From positions 1,491,251 to 1,555,250 of the forward strand of contig NZ_CM009578.1 in assembly GCF_002993885.1 (NCBI RefSeq): a stretch of DNA of 64,000 nt. The letters are read 5' to 3'. The number at the start of each line of letters is the position of its first letter. The first letter of the stretch is position 1. Source of the DNA: Sphingopyxis lindanitolerans. GTDB lineage: Bacteria > Pseudomonadota > Alphaproteobacteria > Sphingomonadales > Sphingomonadaceae. The notes beneath the pieces are model-generated. The model was not told the origin of the DNA. It did not search any database and was given only the letters and a program-made list of their open reading frames with translations. A program made the position numbers and the translations under genes. Below are positions 1-8,591 of the stretch, in pieces.

Positions 1-2199
1 GCCGACCTCGATCGCGCCATGCGCCAGGCTGTCGGCGATGACGGGCTTGAGCTGGCTCCAGTCGAGCGCCATCAGCCGGTCCAGCGGCGGGGTCTGCGCG
101 CGCGGATCGTCGTCGGCGAGGATGCCGCCCGCGTCGCGGCCGATCACCGCGGCGGGGGTCGCGTCGTTCGCGGCATATTGCTGCGGCAGATAGCGGCGGA
201 TCAGCGCCAGCCCGTCGGCGCGATAGCCGGGGTGGGTCAGGAACGCCGCCATCAGCTCGGCCTGCAAGGTGAAATCCTCGGACGAGGTCAGGGCGCTGCC
301 GCCAAAGGCGTCGACGCTCGCGCCAAAGCCGGGATTCACCGTCCGGCCGGCCAGGATGGTGCGCAGTTCGTCGAGGCTGTGCGCCTCGAGCCCGCCGAGC
401 ATCAGCGACCCGGCCAGCGCGACCTTCGTCGGGTCGTCGCGGGTCGCGAGCAGATTGCCGCCGTCGACGCGCAGCGACAGATAGACGCGGTCCTTCTGGA
501 AATCGGTCTTCTTGATGTTGAGCATCACATTATTGGCAAAGCGAATGCGGCGGATGCCGAGGTCGCCGATCCGCGTGTCGCTGACCACCGTCCCCGGCGT
601 GCCGAAATCGTCATAGGCGAATTTCGCGCTGGTCGCGGCGGCGGGCGCGGTGACCGCGACCTGCTGCGACGCATCGAGCGCGGCGAGGATCGCGCCGGTC
701 CCGCCGTCGATCGGCGCCTTCGCGGTGACGCGCGCCAGCGGGGGGCTGAGCCCCGCCATCCGCTTGCGGAACGCCGCAGTCACCGCGTCGGCGGTCAGCG
801 TCGGCGCGACCGCGTCGAACATCGCCTGCGTCGTTTCGGGGCGGACGACGACGAAGCTGCCGTCGGCGGCCTTGACCAGCACGTCGGCCATCGTGTCGCT
901 GCGCCGCGTCGCGACCCCAGCGACCGCATTTTTGAGCGCGGTGCGGCGGTTGGCGAGCTGCTCGTCGACTTCGGCCTGGGTAAAGCCATATTGGTCGGCG
1001 CGCCGCCATTCCTGCTCGACGAGCGCGAGCGCGTCCTTCCACGCACCCTCCCTGGCGACCGCGGCGATGCTGACCTGGTCGAAATGTTTCCAGCCGTCAT
1101 TGTCGCTGAAATAGCCCGCGAGGATCGGCGAATGTTCATCGAGCGCGATCTTGGCGAGCCGGCGGCTCAAAATCGATTCGCCGACATCCTCGGCCAGCTT
1201 GCGCGCGCGCTTGGCCTTGCTGTCGACCTCGTCCACCCAGGGCTTGAACGCCGAGATGGTGACCGAATCCTGGATCGCGGGATCGATGAAATCGTCGGCC
1301 GCCTCGGGCCGCGCGAAATCGATGGCGCCGATATCGGGATCGGCGCCCGCCGGGCCGCGGCCTTTCCAGTCCGAAAAGCGCGCCTTGATCTTCGCCTCGA
1401 TCGCGGCGGGATCGAAATCGCCGACCATCACCAGCGTCGCGCGTTCGGGGCGGTAATAGCGGTCATAGAGGTCGCGGATGCGCGACGCCGGGGCGGTCTT
1501 GATCACCTCCTCGGTGCCGACCGGGATGCGGCTGGCGACCTTCATCCCCTGCATCTGGAAATCGAGCTGGTCGATCAGGCTGCGCAGTTGATAGCTGTCG
1601 CGCGCGCGGCGTTCGGACAGGATGATGCCGCGCTCGCGGTCGACCGCGGCGGGGTCGATCGTCACTTCGCTCGCGGTTTCGCGCATCAGCATCAGGCCGG
1701 TATCGATCAGATCGTCCGACGCATTGGGCAGGTCGAGCTGGTAGACGGTCTGGTCGAAGCCGGTGACCGCGTTGGTATCGGCGCCAAAAGCAAGCCCCTT
1801 GCGCTCGAGCAGCTTGACCATCTCGCCCTCGGGCACATGGGTCGATCCGTTGAACACCATATGTTCGAGGACATGGGCAAGGCCGCGCTGATCGTCGGCC
1901 TCGGCAAAGCTGCCGACGTCGAAACGCAGGCGGACGAGGACGCTGTCCTTGGGCGTGCTGTTCTTGAGCAGCGCATATTTCATCCCGTTCGGCAGCACGC
2001 CGAAAACGATGTTCGGATCGACGGGGATGTCGCTCGCGGCGAAATTCCAGGCCTTGGCGGCGGCGCTCTGCGAATTGACCGTCGCGGCGGCGGGCGCGGG
2101 GGCGGCGGCCTGCCTGGCGAGGACGGGCGCGGTGCCGACGGCGAGGAGGACGAGGGGCGACAGCGCGAACGACGCACGCCGGAGCAAATGGGATTTCAT
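1..2199 (-). CDS. M16 family zinc metallopeptidase (partial, C-terminus beyond window)
   Basis: Exported insulinase/pitrilysin-type peptidase that would degrade peptides in the periplasm. The reading frame on the minus strand starts with ATG at 2199 and is still open at base 1 after 733 codons, so the C-terminal part is missing; relatives of this two-domain type run to about 930-960 residues. Residues 1-29 form a signal peptide ending in VLA. The inverted zinc motif HVLEH is at residues 109-113 in the usual context (GLAHVLEHMVFNGS), with downstream acidic residues in the expected ERGIILSE stretch. Two M16 halves can be followed, the first with catalytic residues and the later one without. No neighbour suggests a specific substrate. 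Codon usage resembles the neighbours. Family is secure; substrate unknown. Confidence 0.93.
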   Translation of the reverse strand, partial: MKSHLLRRASFALSPLVLLAVGTAPVLARQAAAPAPAAATVNSQSAAAKAWNFAASDIPVDPNIVFGVLPNGMKYALLKNSTPKDSVLVRLRFDVGSFAEADDQRGLAHVLEHMVFNGSTHVPEGEMVKLLERKGLAFGADTNAVTGFDQTVYQLDLPNASDDLIDTGLMLMRETASEVTIDPAAVDRERGIILSERRARDSYQLRSLIDQLDFQMQGMKVASRIPVGTEEVIKTAPASRIRDLYDRYYRPERATLVMVGDFDPAAIEAKIKARFSDWKGRGPAGADPDIGAIDFARPEAADDFIDPAIQDSVTISAFKPWVDEVDSKAKRARKLAEDVGESILSRRLAKIALDEHSPILAGYFSDNDGWKHFDQVSIAAVAREGAWKDALALVEQEWRRADQYGFTQAEVDEQLANRRTALKNAVAGVATRRSDTMADVLVKAADGSFVVVRPETTQAMFDAVAPTLTADAVTAAFRKRMAGLSPPLARVTAKAPIDGGTGAILAALDASQQVAVTAPAAATSAKFAYDDFGTPGTVVSDTRIGDLGIRRIRFANNVMLNIKKTDFQKDRVYLSLRVDGGNLLATRDDPTKVALAGSLMLGGLEAHSLDELRTILAGRTVNPGFGASVDAFGGSALTSSEDFTLQAELMAAFLTHPGYRADGLALIRRYLPQQYAANDATPAAVIGRDAGGILADDDPRAQTPPLDRLMALDWSQLKPVIADSLAHGAIEVG

Positions 2200-2241
2200 G
2201 GCGCCGATGTGACCGCGGCCGCGCGGCGGGTCAAGCGCCGC

Positions 2242-3387
2242 CTAGGCGCGGCGCGACAGGCTTTCGACAGACGACTTGCCGCTTCGATCAATCGCCTTGG
2301 CGGCATAGAGCGCGCGGTCGGCAACCTCGAACAACTCGCGGCTCGTCGGCCCATGTTCGGGCCAGGCGACGACGCCGATGCTGGCGCCCACCCGGATCAT
2401 ATGCCCTTCGATCCGGCAAGGCGCGGCGAGCGCGGCGAGAATATGGTCGGCGAGCGCGGTTTCGAGCAGCGGCGAGCCCGCGGGCACCAGGATCGCGAAT
2501 TCGTCGCCGCCCTGGCGCGCGACCATGGCATCCTTGCCGCACGCGCGCCGCAGCCGCACCGCGATCTCGCACAAAAGCTGGTCGCCCACCGCATGGCCGT
2601 GCCGGTCGTTCACCGGCTTGAAGCCATCGAGGTCGAGCAGCGCGATCGCGAAGGGACGGCCGTCGCGGGTCCGCGCAATCTCTTCGGCGAGGCGAAGGTC
2701 GAAGGCGCGGCGATTGGGCAGCGCGGTGAGCGGGTCGCTGTGCGCCAGCTCGCGCATCTGGCGCTGGAGCATCAGCAGGTCGACGAGCTGGCCGTGCTGC
2801 TGGACGATCATGCGGATCAGAAAGACGGTGGCGACGATCAGGCTCGCCCCCGCCGCGACTTCGGCAGGATGGCCCGAGGTCAGCATCAACCCCGCGACGG
2901 GCACCAGCCCGATGCCGATATTGACCAGCGCGGCGAAACGGATCGGCGACAGGCAGTAGGCGGTCGCGAGCGAGCCCATCGCCATGATCATCGCATAATA
3001 GCTGTGGTTCTCAGGCGACGCGGCGAGCCAATTGACCACCGTCCAGACGCTGCACATCGCCCCCATCGTCGCCGACAGCCACGTCGCCTCGATCCGGATA
3101 CGGCGCGCCCGGCGCGGGCTCATGCGGCGGCCGCGATTCTGCATCAGCGTCCCGAAACCGAGCAGGCAGACGAGCGCGAGAATGACCGGAAAGCCGATGC
3201 GGATGACCGGGTGGACAGTGGCGATTCCGGCATAGATGGCGGTCGGCGTCGTCGCCGCCAGCATCAGGAACAGCATCGGGGTCAGCGTCTCGATGCGATG
3301 CGCGCGCAAAAGCGCCAGATCGTCCCGGATATCGTCCGGAACCGGCGGGAACACCCGCATGCCAAGCCAATGAGAGACCCCCGTCAT
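2242..3387 (-). CDS. Membrane-bound diguanylate cyclase (GGDEF)
   Basis: Predicted to make cyclic di-GMP from two GTP at the inner membrane. Residues about 34-200 contain five to six hydrophobic segments (for example 36-58, 65-82, 105-121, 131-148, 152-170, 180-195), followed by a short coiled linker and a GGDEF domain at about 212-375. The active-site motif GGDEF is intact at 293-297, with the nucleotide-binding DxLTxLPNRR-type stretch at 218-228. The inhibitory I-site (RxxD five residues before GGDEF) is not there: the aligned residues are GKDA, so product inhibition through that site is unlikely. There is no EAL domain. It is read convergently with nothing and lies just upstream of the M16 gene (42 bp gap). 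Input signal unknown. Confidence 0.93.
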   Translation of the reverse strand: MTGVSHWLGMRVFPPVPDDIRDDLALLRAHRIETLTPMLFLMLAATTPTAIYAGIATVHPVIRIGFPVILALVCLLGFGTLMQNRGRRMSPRRARRIRIEATWLSATMGAMCSVWTVVNWLAASPENHSYYAMIMAMGSLATAYCLSPIRFAALVNIGIGLVPVAGLMLTSGHPAEVAAGASLIVATVFLIRMIVQQHGQLVDLLMLQRQMRELAHSDPLTALPNRRAFDLRLAEEIARTRDGRPFAIALLDLDGFKPVNDRHGHAVGDQLLCEIAVRLRRACGKDAMVARQGGDEFAILVPAGSPLLETALADHILAALAAPCRIEGHMIRVGASIGVVAWPEHGPTSRELFEVADRALYAAKAIDRSGKSSVESLSRRA

Positions 3388-3421
3388 GCGCCGGGAATAG
3401 CAACGCTTGGTAAATCAAGGC

Positions 3422-4246
3422 TTAAGGACGAAACGGCGCTTCTTCCGAAGCGGCAATCCGGTCGCCGACACCCCGTTGGCGGCGCAATGGATGGGCGAGC
3501 TGTGCGAGATAATCCTTCGGCACCTCGCCCTCGACACCATAGCTGCGGGGCAGCGCGTCATGCTGCATCTGCGCGGTTCCGAACATCAGGTCCCAGATCG
3601 ACAGTTGCGCCCCGAAATTGCGATTCCAGGCGCGCGGATCGTCGGCGTGATGCCAATGATGGAAAACGGGCGAGGCGAGCACCCAGCGAAGCGGGCCGAA
3701 GGGCAGGCGGACATTGGAATGCAGCAGAATCGCATGCCATTGGTAAAAGACGAAATAAATGGCGACGGCGGCCTCCGAAAATCCCAGCGTGAAGCAGGGA
3801 ATGAGCGACATCCCCTTGGTCATCATCTGATCGATCGGATGAATGCGAAAGGCGGCGAGCCAGTCGAGATTTTCGGCGCTGTGATGAATAGCGTGAAAAC
3901 GCCACAGCACCGGCACGAAGTGACACATGCGATGCGCGGCATAGAAGACGAAGTCGGCGAGCAGAAGCAGCAGTGGGACTTGCAGCCACAGCGGCAGGGC
4001 CGCGATCGACGCCTTGACCGTCGGCGGAACGAGGATATCGCCCGCCAGCACCGCCGCCACGACGAGGACGATCAGGCCAAGCCCTGCCGGCAACCGGTTC
4101 AGCAAGAAATAAGCGACATCGGTCCGCCAGCCGCTCCGCAGCACAGGCTGGTTCTCGTCGGTCGGCATCAGGCGTTCGAGCGGCAGGAATATCAGCGCGA
4201 TCAGCAGGGCCCCCCTGGGGTCGAACAGATGCCAGAAGAATTGCAC
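3422..4246 (-). CDS. Sterol desaturase / fatty acid hydroxylase family protein
   Basis: Integral membrane di-iron oxygenase of the fatty acid hydroxylase superfamily; acts on a lipid or carotenoid-like substrate that cannot be told from sequence. Start chosen is GTG at 4246, 14 bases after the stop of the upstream gene, because the upstream part of the open frame is antisense-like sequence overlapping that gene; this gives 274 residues, normal for the family. Three histidine clusters that bind iron are visible: HRMCH at 105-109, HAIHH at 118-122 and HHWHH at 196-200, with additional hydrophobic segments at 11-25, 45-70 and 84-103. It follows the methyltransferase-like gene in one transcription unit, suggesting a shared role in membrane lipid or quinone modification (inference). 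The exact start is uncertain. Confidence 0.85.
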   Translation of the reverse strand: MQFFWHLFDPRGALLIALIFLPLERLMPTDENQPVLRSGWRTDVAYFLLNRLPAGLGLIVLVVAAVLAGDILVPPTVKASIAALPLWLQVPLLLLLADFVFYAAHRMCHFVPVLWRFHAIHHSAENLDWLAAFRIHPIDQMMTKGMSLIPCFTLGFSEAAVAIYFVFYQWHAILLHSNVRLPFGPLRWVLASPVFHHWHHADDPRAWNRNFGAQLSIWDLMFGTAQMQHDALPRSYGVEGEVPKDYLAQLAHPLRRQRGVGDRIAASEEAPFRP

Positions 4247-4260
4247 GCCGCCGGCCCCCG

Positions 4261-4917
4261 TCAAAAGACGTAGGGCAACAGCCGGCTGCGCACCTTGCGG
4301 CACATATCCTGATAGGCCGGATCGGCGATCAGCACGCGCTCCTCGGCGATGAGCCGGCGGATGTTGAGGCCGAGCGCGACCGCATAGACCGCCAGATTCC
4401 AGAGCGTCGGCCCGCTGAGCAGGAAACCGACGTGCGTCATCACATAGCCCGCATACATCGGATGGCGCACGATGCGATAAGGGCCGTTCACCTTGACGCC
4501 GCGATTGGCCGCGATGATCCCGAAGCTGCGGCGCAGCGTGAATTTGGCGTAGAGCTGGACCGCCAGGCCCAGCAGCATGAGGAAACCGCAAAGGGCGACG
4601 GGCAGCAGCGGAGAATCGCTCGACGGATTGACCAGCAGCGGTGCCAGCGTCCCGCCGAAGCCAAGCGCCCAATCAGTCGGACGCAACGAAATCTGGCTTG
4701 TTCCGCGGCGGAGCAGGACAAAGAGGACGACGCAGGCTTCGCTCAGCAGCAGCAGCCAATTCTGGTAATGGCCGGCCGCCAGCGCCGACGGAACGAGCCG
4801 CATCGCCAGCGTCCCGAGCAGCAAAACGACGATGACCTTTTCCAGCACGTCCCAATTGATTGCGCTGCCCGACGATTTCACGTCGCTACTCGAAGCCTGC
4901 ATGACCGCCCCCCACAT
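4261..4917 (-). CDS. Isoprenylcysteine carboxyl methyltransferase-like membrane protein
   Basis: Small integral membrane protein (218 residues) of the ICMT/phospholipid methyltransferase-like group, predicted to methylate a lipophilic substrate with S-adenosylmethionine. Hydrophobic segments lie near 25-45, 50-66, 76-92, 98-122 and 156-185. The family hallmark is the RxVRHPMYxGY stretch at about 147-158, followed by an E-E pair near the C-terminus (AEERVL) that belongs to the cofactor site. The start could also be the ATG six codons later (MQASSSD), which has a purine-rich stretch in front. Bacteria do not prenylate CAAX proteins in the eukaryotic way, so the real substrate is unknown; pairing with the histidine-cluster oxygenase 14 bases downstream suggests lipid modification. 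Confidence 0.82.
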   Translation of the reverse strand: MWGAVMQASSSDVKSSGSAINWDVLEKVIVVLLLGTLAMRLVPSALAAGHYQNWLLLLSEACVVLFVLLRRGTSQISLRPTDWALGFGGTLAPLLVNPSSDSPLLPVALCGFLMLLGLAVQLYAKFTLRRSFGIIAANRGVKVNGPYRIVRHPMYAGYVMTHVGFLLSGPTLWNLAVYAVALGLNIRRLIAEERVLIADPAYQDMCRKVRSRLLPYVF

Positions 4918-4990
4918 GATGTGGCGAGCGGCATAGCAATATCTTGGTTACCAATTGGATAACCCGGCGGCGTTCCGGCCGGACAGCGGC

Positions 4991-5770
4991 TTATTTGTCG
5001 CGTTTCTTGCGATGGCTGTCGAGATCGAGCACGGCATTTTCGCCGCCTTCGGGCAGCAGGCCGAGCCGGCGCGCGACTTCCTGATACGCCTCGACTTCGC
5101 CGCCGAGGTCGCGGCGGAAGCGGTCCTTGTCGAGCTTTTCGCCCGACACCATGTCCCACAGGCGGCAGCCGTCGGGGCTGATCTCGTCGGCGAGGATGAT
5201 GCGGCTGTAATCGCCCTCGTAAAGCCGCCCGAATTCGAGCTTGAAGTCGACGAGGCGGATGCCGACGCCCGCGAACAGGCCCGACATGAAATCGTTGATG
5301 CGGATCGCCATGTCCTGGATGTCGTGAAGCTCGTCCTGGCTGCACCAGTTGAAGCAGGCGATATGTTCCTCGGCGACCAGCGGATCGCCGAGCGCGTCGT
5401 CCTTGTAGCAATATTCGATCAGGGTGCGGGGAAGCTGCGTCCCCTCCTCGATCCCGAGCCGCTTCGACAGCGTGCCCGCGGCGACGTTGCGCACGATCAC
5501 CTCGATCGGCACGATCTCGACCTGGCGGATGAGCTGCTCGCGCATGTTGAGGCGGCGGATGAAATGGTGCGGCACGCCGATGTTGCCGAGCAGGGTGAAG
5601 ACATGCTCCGAAATGCGGTTGTTGAGCACGCCCTTGCCGTTGATCGTCCCGCGCTTCTGCGCGTTGAACGCGGTCGCGTCATCCTTGAAATACTGGATCA
5701 GCGTGCCCGGTTCGGGGCCTTCGTACAGGATCTTGGCTTTGCCTTCGTAGATCTGGCGGCGACGGGCCAT
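4991..5770 (-). CDS. purC: Phosphoribosylaminoimidazole-succinocarboxamide synthase
   Basis: SAICAR synthase, step in de novo purine synthesis joining aspartate to carboxyaminoimidazole ribotide with ATP, cytosolic. The 259-residue length is typical of the short bacterial form. Conserved stretches include [11 protein letters not shown] near residue 8 (ATP site), FKDDATAFN near 28, [15 protein letters not shown] near 90, LVDFKLEFG near 178 and [10 protein letters not shown] near 200. The start ATG at 5770 matches the family N-terminus ([13 protein letters not shown]). No other pur genes adjoin it in this window. The region downstream (4918-4990) has no gene. Confidence 0.98.
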   Translation of the reverse strand: MARRRQIYEGKAKILYEGPEPGTLIQYFKDDATAFNAQKRGTINGKGVLNNRISEHVFTLLGNIGVPHHFIRRLNMREQLIRQVEIVPIEVIVRNVAAGTLSKRLGIEEGTQLPRTLIEYCYKDDALGDPLVAEEHIACFNWCSQDELHDIQDMAIRINDFMSGLFAGVGIRLVDFKLEFGRLYEGDYSRIILADEISPDGCRLWDMVSGEKLDKDRFRRDLGGEVEAYQEVARRLGLLPEGGENAVLDLDSHRKKRDK

Positions 5771-5895
5771 GGGCAGGGACTTTCTGTCGGAACCAAATGA
5801 ATGGCCCCGGCAACAAGCGACTCATGAAAGAGGCGCGGCGCCGGGGCGGTTGGGGGCCTATAGCGGCAAAGCATGCGCGCGTCATCCCCGCGATC

Positions 5896-5911
5896 TTTAC
5901 GCTTACGTAAA
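5896..5911. promoter_or_regulatory. Palindrome upstream of the enoyl-CoA hydratase gene
   Basis: The sequence TTTACGCTTACGTAAA is a six-base inverted repeat with a four-base centre, located 60 bases before the hydratase start and in an AT-richer stretch than its surroundings. From memory of the family it resembles operators of MerR-type regulators such as LiuR that control branched-chain acyl-CoA breakdown. No such regulator is encoded in the window, so the assignment is inference. Confidence 0.45.
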
Positions 5912-5970
5912 CCAGAGCTTGCCTTCGCCCGCACCGCTTGCAACCATGCCCCATCCCCAAGGAGAAAGAC

Positions 5971-6894
5971 ATGAGCTTCGACCAGATTCGCCTCGACAAG
6001 CAGGACGGCATCGCCCTTTTGACCCTGTACCGGCCCGAGCGGATGAACGCCTTCACCGCCGACATGATGGCCGAGATCATCGCCGCGCTCGACGAGTGCG
6101 ACGCCGACGACGCGGTGCGCGCGGTGATCTTCACCGGCCATGGCGACAAGGCCTATTGCGCGGGCGCCGACCTCAGCGCCGGGGCCGCGACCTTCGACTA
6201 TGACACGCGCAGCGACAAGCAGCGCCAGCTTCCCGAGGGCACCTCCGCCAGTCCGGTCGCCGAGGACGGCACGATCGACTGGTCGCACCCGCTGGTCCGC
6301 GACGGCGGCGGGCGCGTGTCGATGCGCATCTTCGCGGCGAAGAAGCCGGTGCTCGGCGCGATCAACGGCGCCGCGGTCGGCATCGGCGCGACGATGACGC
6401 TGCCGATGGACGCGCGCCTCGCGAGCGAGACGGCGCGCTACGGCTTCGTCTTCGCGCGCCGCGGCATCGTGCCCGAAGCGGCGTCGAGCTGGTTTCTGCC
6501 GCGCCTCGTCGGCATCGCGAACGCGGTCGACCTTTGCTATTCGGGCCGCCTGATTTCGGCCGCCGAAGCGCAGGAAAAGGGGCTCGTCCAGTCGGTCCAC
6601 GCGCCGGGCGCGCTGATCGACGCCGCGATCGCCAAGGCACGCGAGATGACCGCCGACAGCGCCCCGGTCTCGGTCGCGCTGACCCGTCACATGCTCTGGC
6701 GCATGATGGGCGCGCCGCACCCGATGAGCGCGCATCGCTGGGACAGCCGCGTCATCTTCTCGCGCGGCCGCAGCCCCGATGCCGCCGAGGGCGTGACGAG
6801 CTTCCTCGAAAAGCGGCCGCCGAATTTCACCGCCAGCGTCGCGAACGACTACCCCTGGTTCGACGAATTCGAGGACAGCCCGCCCTATTCCTGA
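5971..6894 (+). CDS. Enoyl-CoA hydratase/isomerase (crotonase family)
   Basis: Cytosolic crotonase-fold enzyme, 307 residues, likely hydrating an enoyl-CoA in fatty acid or amino acid breakdown. Start ATG at 5971 is preceded by AAGGAGA eight bases upstream; a longer frame from 5938 has no such site. The oxyanion-hole parts are AYCAGADLS at 61-69 and INGAAVGIGATM at 131-142. A catalytic-type glutamate lies at 169 in GIVPEAASSWFLPRLVG, a sequence typical of a hydratase rather than an isomerase. A longer than usual insert at 75-115 separates the oxyanion loop from the next helix. A palindrome at 5896-5911 may be its operator. It stands alone, transcribed away from purC and convergent with the phosphatase gene. 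Confidence 0.9.
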   Translation: MSFDQIRLDKQDGIALLTLYRPERMNAFTADMMAEIIAALDECDADDAVRAVIFTGHGDKAYCAGADLSAGAATFDYDTRSDKQRQLPEGTSASPVAEDGTIDWSHPLVRDGGGRVSMRIFAAKKPVLGAINGAAVGIGATMTLPMDARLASETARYGFVFARRGIVPEAASSWFLPRLVGIANAVDLCYSGRLISAAEAQEKGLVQSVHAPGALIDAAIAKAREMTADSAPVSVALTRHMLWRMMGAPHPMSAHRWDSRVIFSRGRSPDAAEGVTSFLEKRPPNFTASVANDYPWFDEFEDSPPYS

Positions 6895-6912
6895 CCGTCG
6901 CGGGGGCGACGG

Positions 6913-8541
6913 TCAGGCGTCATAGGTCCGCCGCCCGCGTGCCGCGGTCATGCGGTGCGTGCCGGTGAGGGCAAGGTCGTGCGAGCGGACCGACGCGACG
7001 CTGTGCCAGTCGGCGATCACCCGGTCGGGGGTGAAGCCGACGGTGACATAGCCGCGATCCCGCGTGTTCGCCCAGCGAAGCTGCGGCGACGCGGCGCGCA
7101 GCGCCGAAACGCGGGCTTCGTCGGAGATGCCGGGGGTATAGGCCTCGAACCCCGGCGAGGTGATGCTGTGCCCGCCGACCTCGATCCCCGCCGGACGGCC
7201 GTCGTGCGTCAGGTCGAATGCCCAGGCGTTGTGGCTGTCGCCCGACAGGGTGACGAGATCGGCATCGGCGCGTTGCGCGGCGGCGAGCAGGCGGTCGCGC
7301 GCGGCGGGATAGCCGTCCCAGCCGTCCATGTTCAGCGGCAGCCCCGCCTTCGCGGCCAGCTGCGCCACCGCGACGCGGCGTTGCACGAAATCGGGCTGGT
7401 CGGGGCCGAACCAGTTCTGCGATTCGGGCGGCGTGAACAGCGCGCCCATCACGATCTGCTGCGCGCAGACCTGCCAGCGCGTCCCCGCCTTCACCGATCG
7501 GGCGAAACCGTCGAACAGCCATTTTTCCTGATCCCCTCCCATGAGTTGGCGTTGGGGGTCGCGATACGCCCCTTCGGCGAACTGCTTGAGCGTCGCCGCG
7601 ACGTCGCGCTTCCCCTTGAGCAGCGCGTCGAGATCGAAAGGCTCGTCGCGCGCGGTGACGCGCGTTTCGGGAAGAAAGATCGTCGCCAGGTCGCCGACCT
7701 GATAATCGCGCCAGCGCATCTCGGCGACGGGCATCCATTCATTATGCGCGCGCTCGGCCGCCGCCTTGCGGTCGGTCCAGCTCCCCTCGCCCTCATTGTG
7801 GTTTTCGGCGCCGCCCTTCCAGGTGTCGTTGGCGAATTCATGATCGTCCCATTGGGCGATCATCGGGAAAAGCTGGTGGAGGCGCTGCAAATCGGGATCG
7901 GCGCGATAGGCCGCATAGCGAAGGCGATAGTCGGCCAGCGCGACCAGTTCCTGCGGCGGCTGGACCAGGCGGCCGGGCACCGCTTCCTTCGCCGACGGAT
8001 ATTCGCCCGCCTTATATTCATAAAGATAGTCGCCGACATGCGCGACAAGGTCGATGTCGCCGCGCGCCGCGGCGTGACCATAGGCATTGAACCAGCCGAA
8101 CGGCATGTTCGCGCACGAAAAGAGCGCAAGAGTGAAGGCGCTCGTCGGCCCCTGCGGCAGGGTACGGGTGCGGCCGGTCGGCGACGCACTGCCGTCGGGC
8201 GCGATAAAGCGATAATAATACCAGCGCCCCGGATCGAGTCCGCCGATGACGATCTTGGCTATATGATCGCGCTCGCCCTCGGCGGTGACGCTGCCGCCGC
8301 CCGCGAGGACCGCGAAATCAAAGGTTTCGGACAGCTCGGCCGTCAGCCGCGTATCCGACGGCGCGGCATAGCGGGTCCACAGCAGGATGGAGTTCGCGCC
8401 GGGTTCGCCGCTCGCGACGCCATGGGTAAAGCCCTGCGCCGCCATCGCCTCCGCCGCGCCGGGAAGCGCCATCGCGGCCAGCCCGGCGGTGCCGAGCTTG
8501 ATGAGCAGGCGGCGGTCGATTTCGCCCCAAATCGGGTGCAT
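6913..8541 (-). CDS. phoD: Alkaline phosphatase D family protein, Tat-exported
   Basis: PhoD-type metallophosphoesterase acting outside the cytoplasm, releasing phosphate from mono- or diesters. Start ATG at 8541 has GGGAGAC in front and gives 542 residues; the open frame upstream is not coding. The N-terminus DRRLLIKLGTAG with a hydrophobic stretch and AEA/MAA cleavage region is a twin-arginine signal, as expected for this metalloenzyme family. After an N-terminal fibronectin-like domain (about 30-125) the catalytic domain shows HVGDYLYEY, QWDDHEFANDTW and LSGDSHNAWAFDL, which carry iron and calcium ligands. No pho regulon box was recognised upstream and no phosphate genes adjoin it. Confidence 0.92.
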   Translation of the reverse strand: MHPIWGEIDRRLLIKLGTAGLAAMALPGAAEAMAAQGFTHGVASGEPGANSILLWTRYAAPSDTRLTAELSETFDFAVLAGGGSVTAEGERDHIAKIVIGGLDPGRWYYYRFIAPDGSASPTGRTRTLPQGPTSAFTLALFSCANMPFGWFNAYGHAAARGDIDLVAHVGDYLYEYKAGEYPSAKEAVPGRLVQPPQELVALADYRLRYAAYRADPDLQRLHQLFPMIAQWDDHEFANDTWKGGAENHNEGEGSWTDRKAAAERAHNEWMPVAEMRWRDYQVGDLATIFLPETRVTARDEPFDLDALLKGKRDVAATLKQFAEGAYRDPQRQLMGGDQEKWLFDGFARSVKAGTRWQVCAQQIVMGALFTPPESQNWFGPDQPDFVQRRVAVAQLAAKAGLPLNMDGWDGYPAARDRLLAAAQRADADLVTLSGDSHNAWAFDLTHDGRPAGIEVGGHSITSPGFEAYTPGISDEARVSALRAASPQLRWANTRDRGYVTVGFTPDRVIADWHSVASVRSHDLALTGTHRMTAARGRRTYDA

Positions 8542-8591
8542 CGCATGTCTCCCTTTGCCGGGTCCCTGCCCGATTCGGTTACAACTCCTCG

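Noticed and set aside
19..3792. A 1257-codon open frame on the plus strand
   Set aside because: It runs antisense to the M16 and GGDEF genes, is rich in Arg, Gly and Ala without any domain, and arises from the high GC content.
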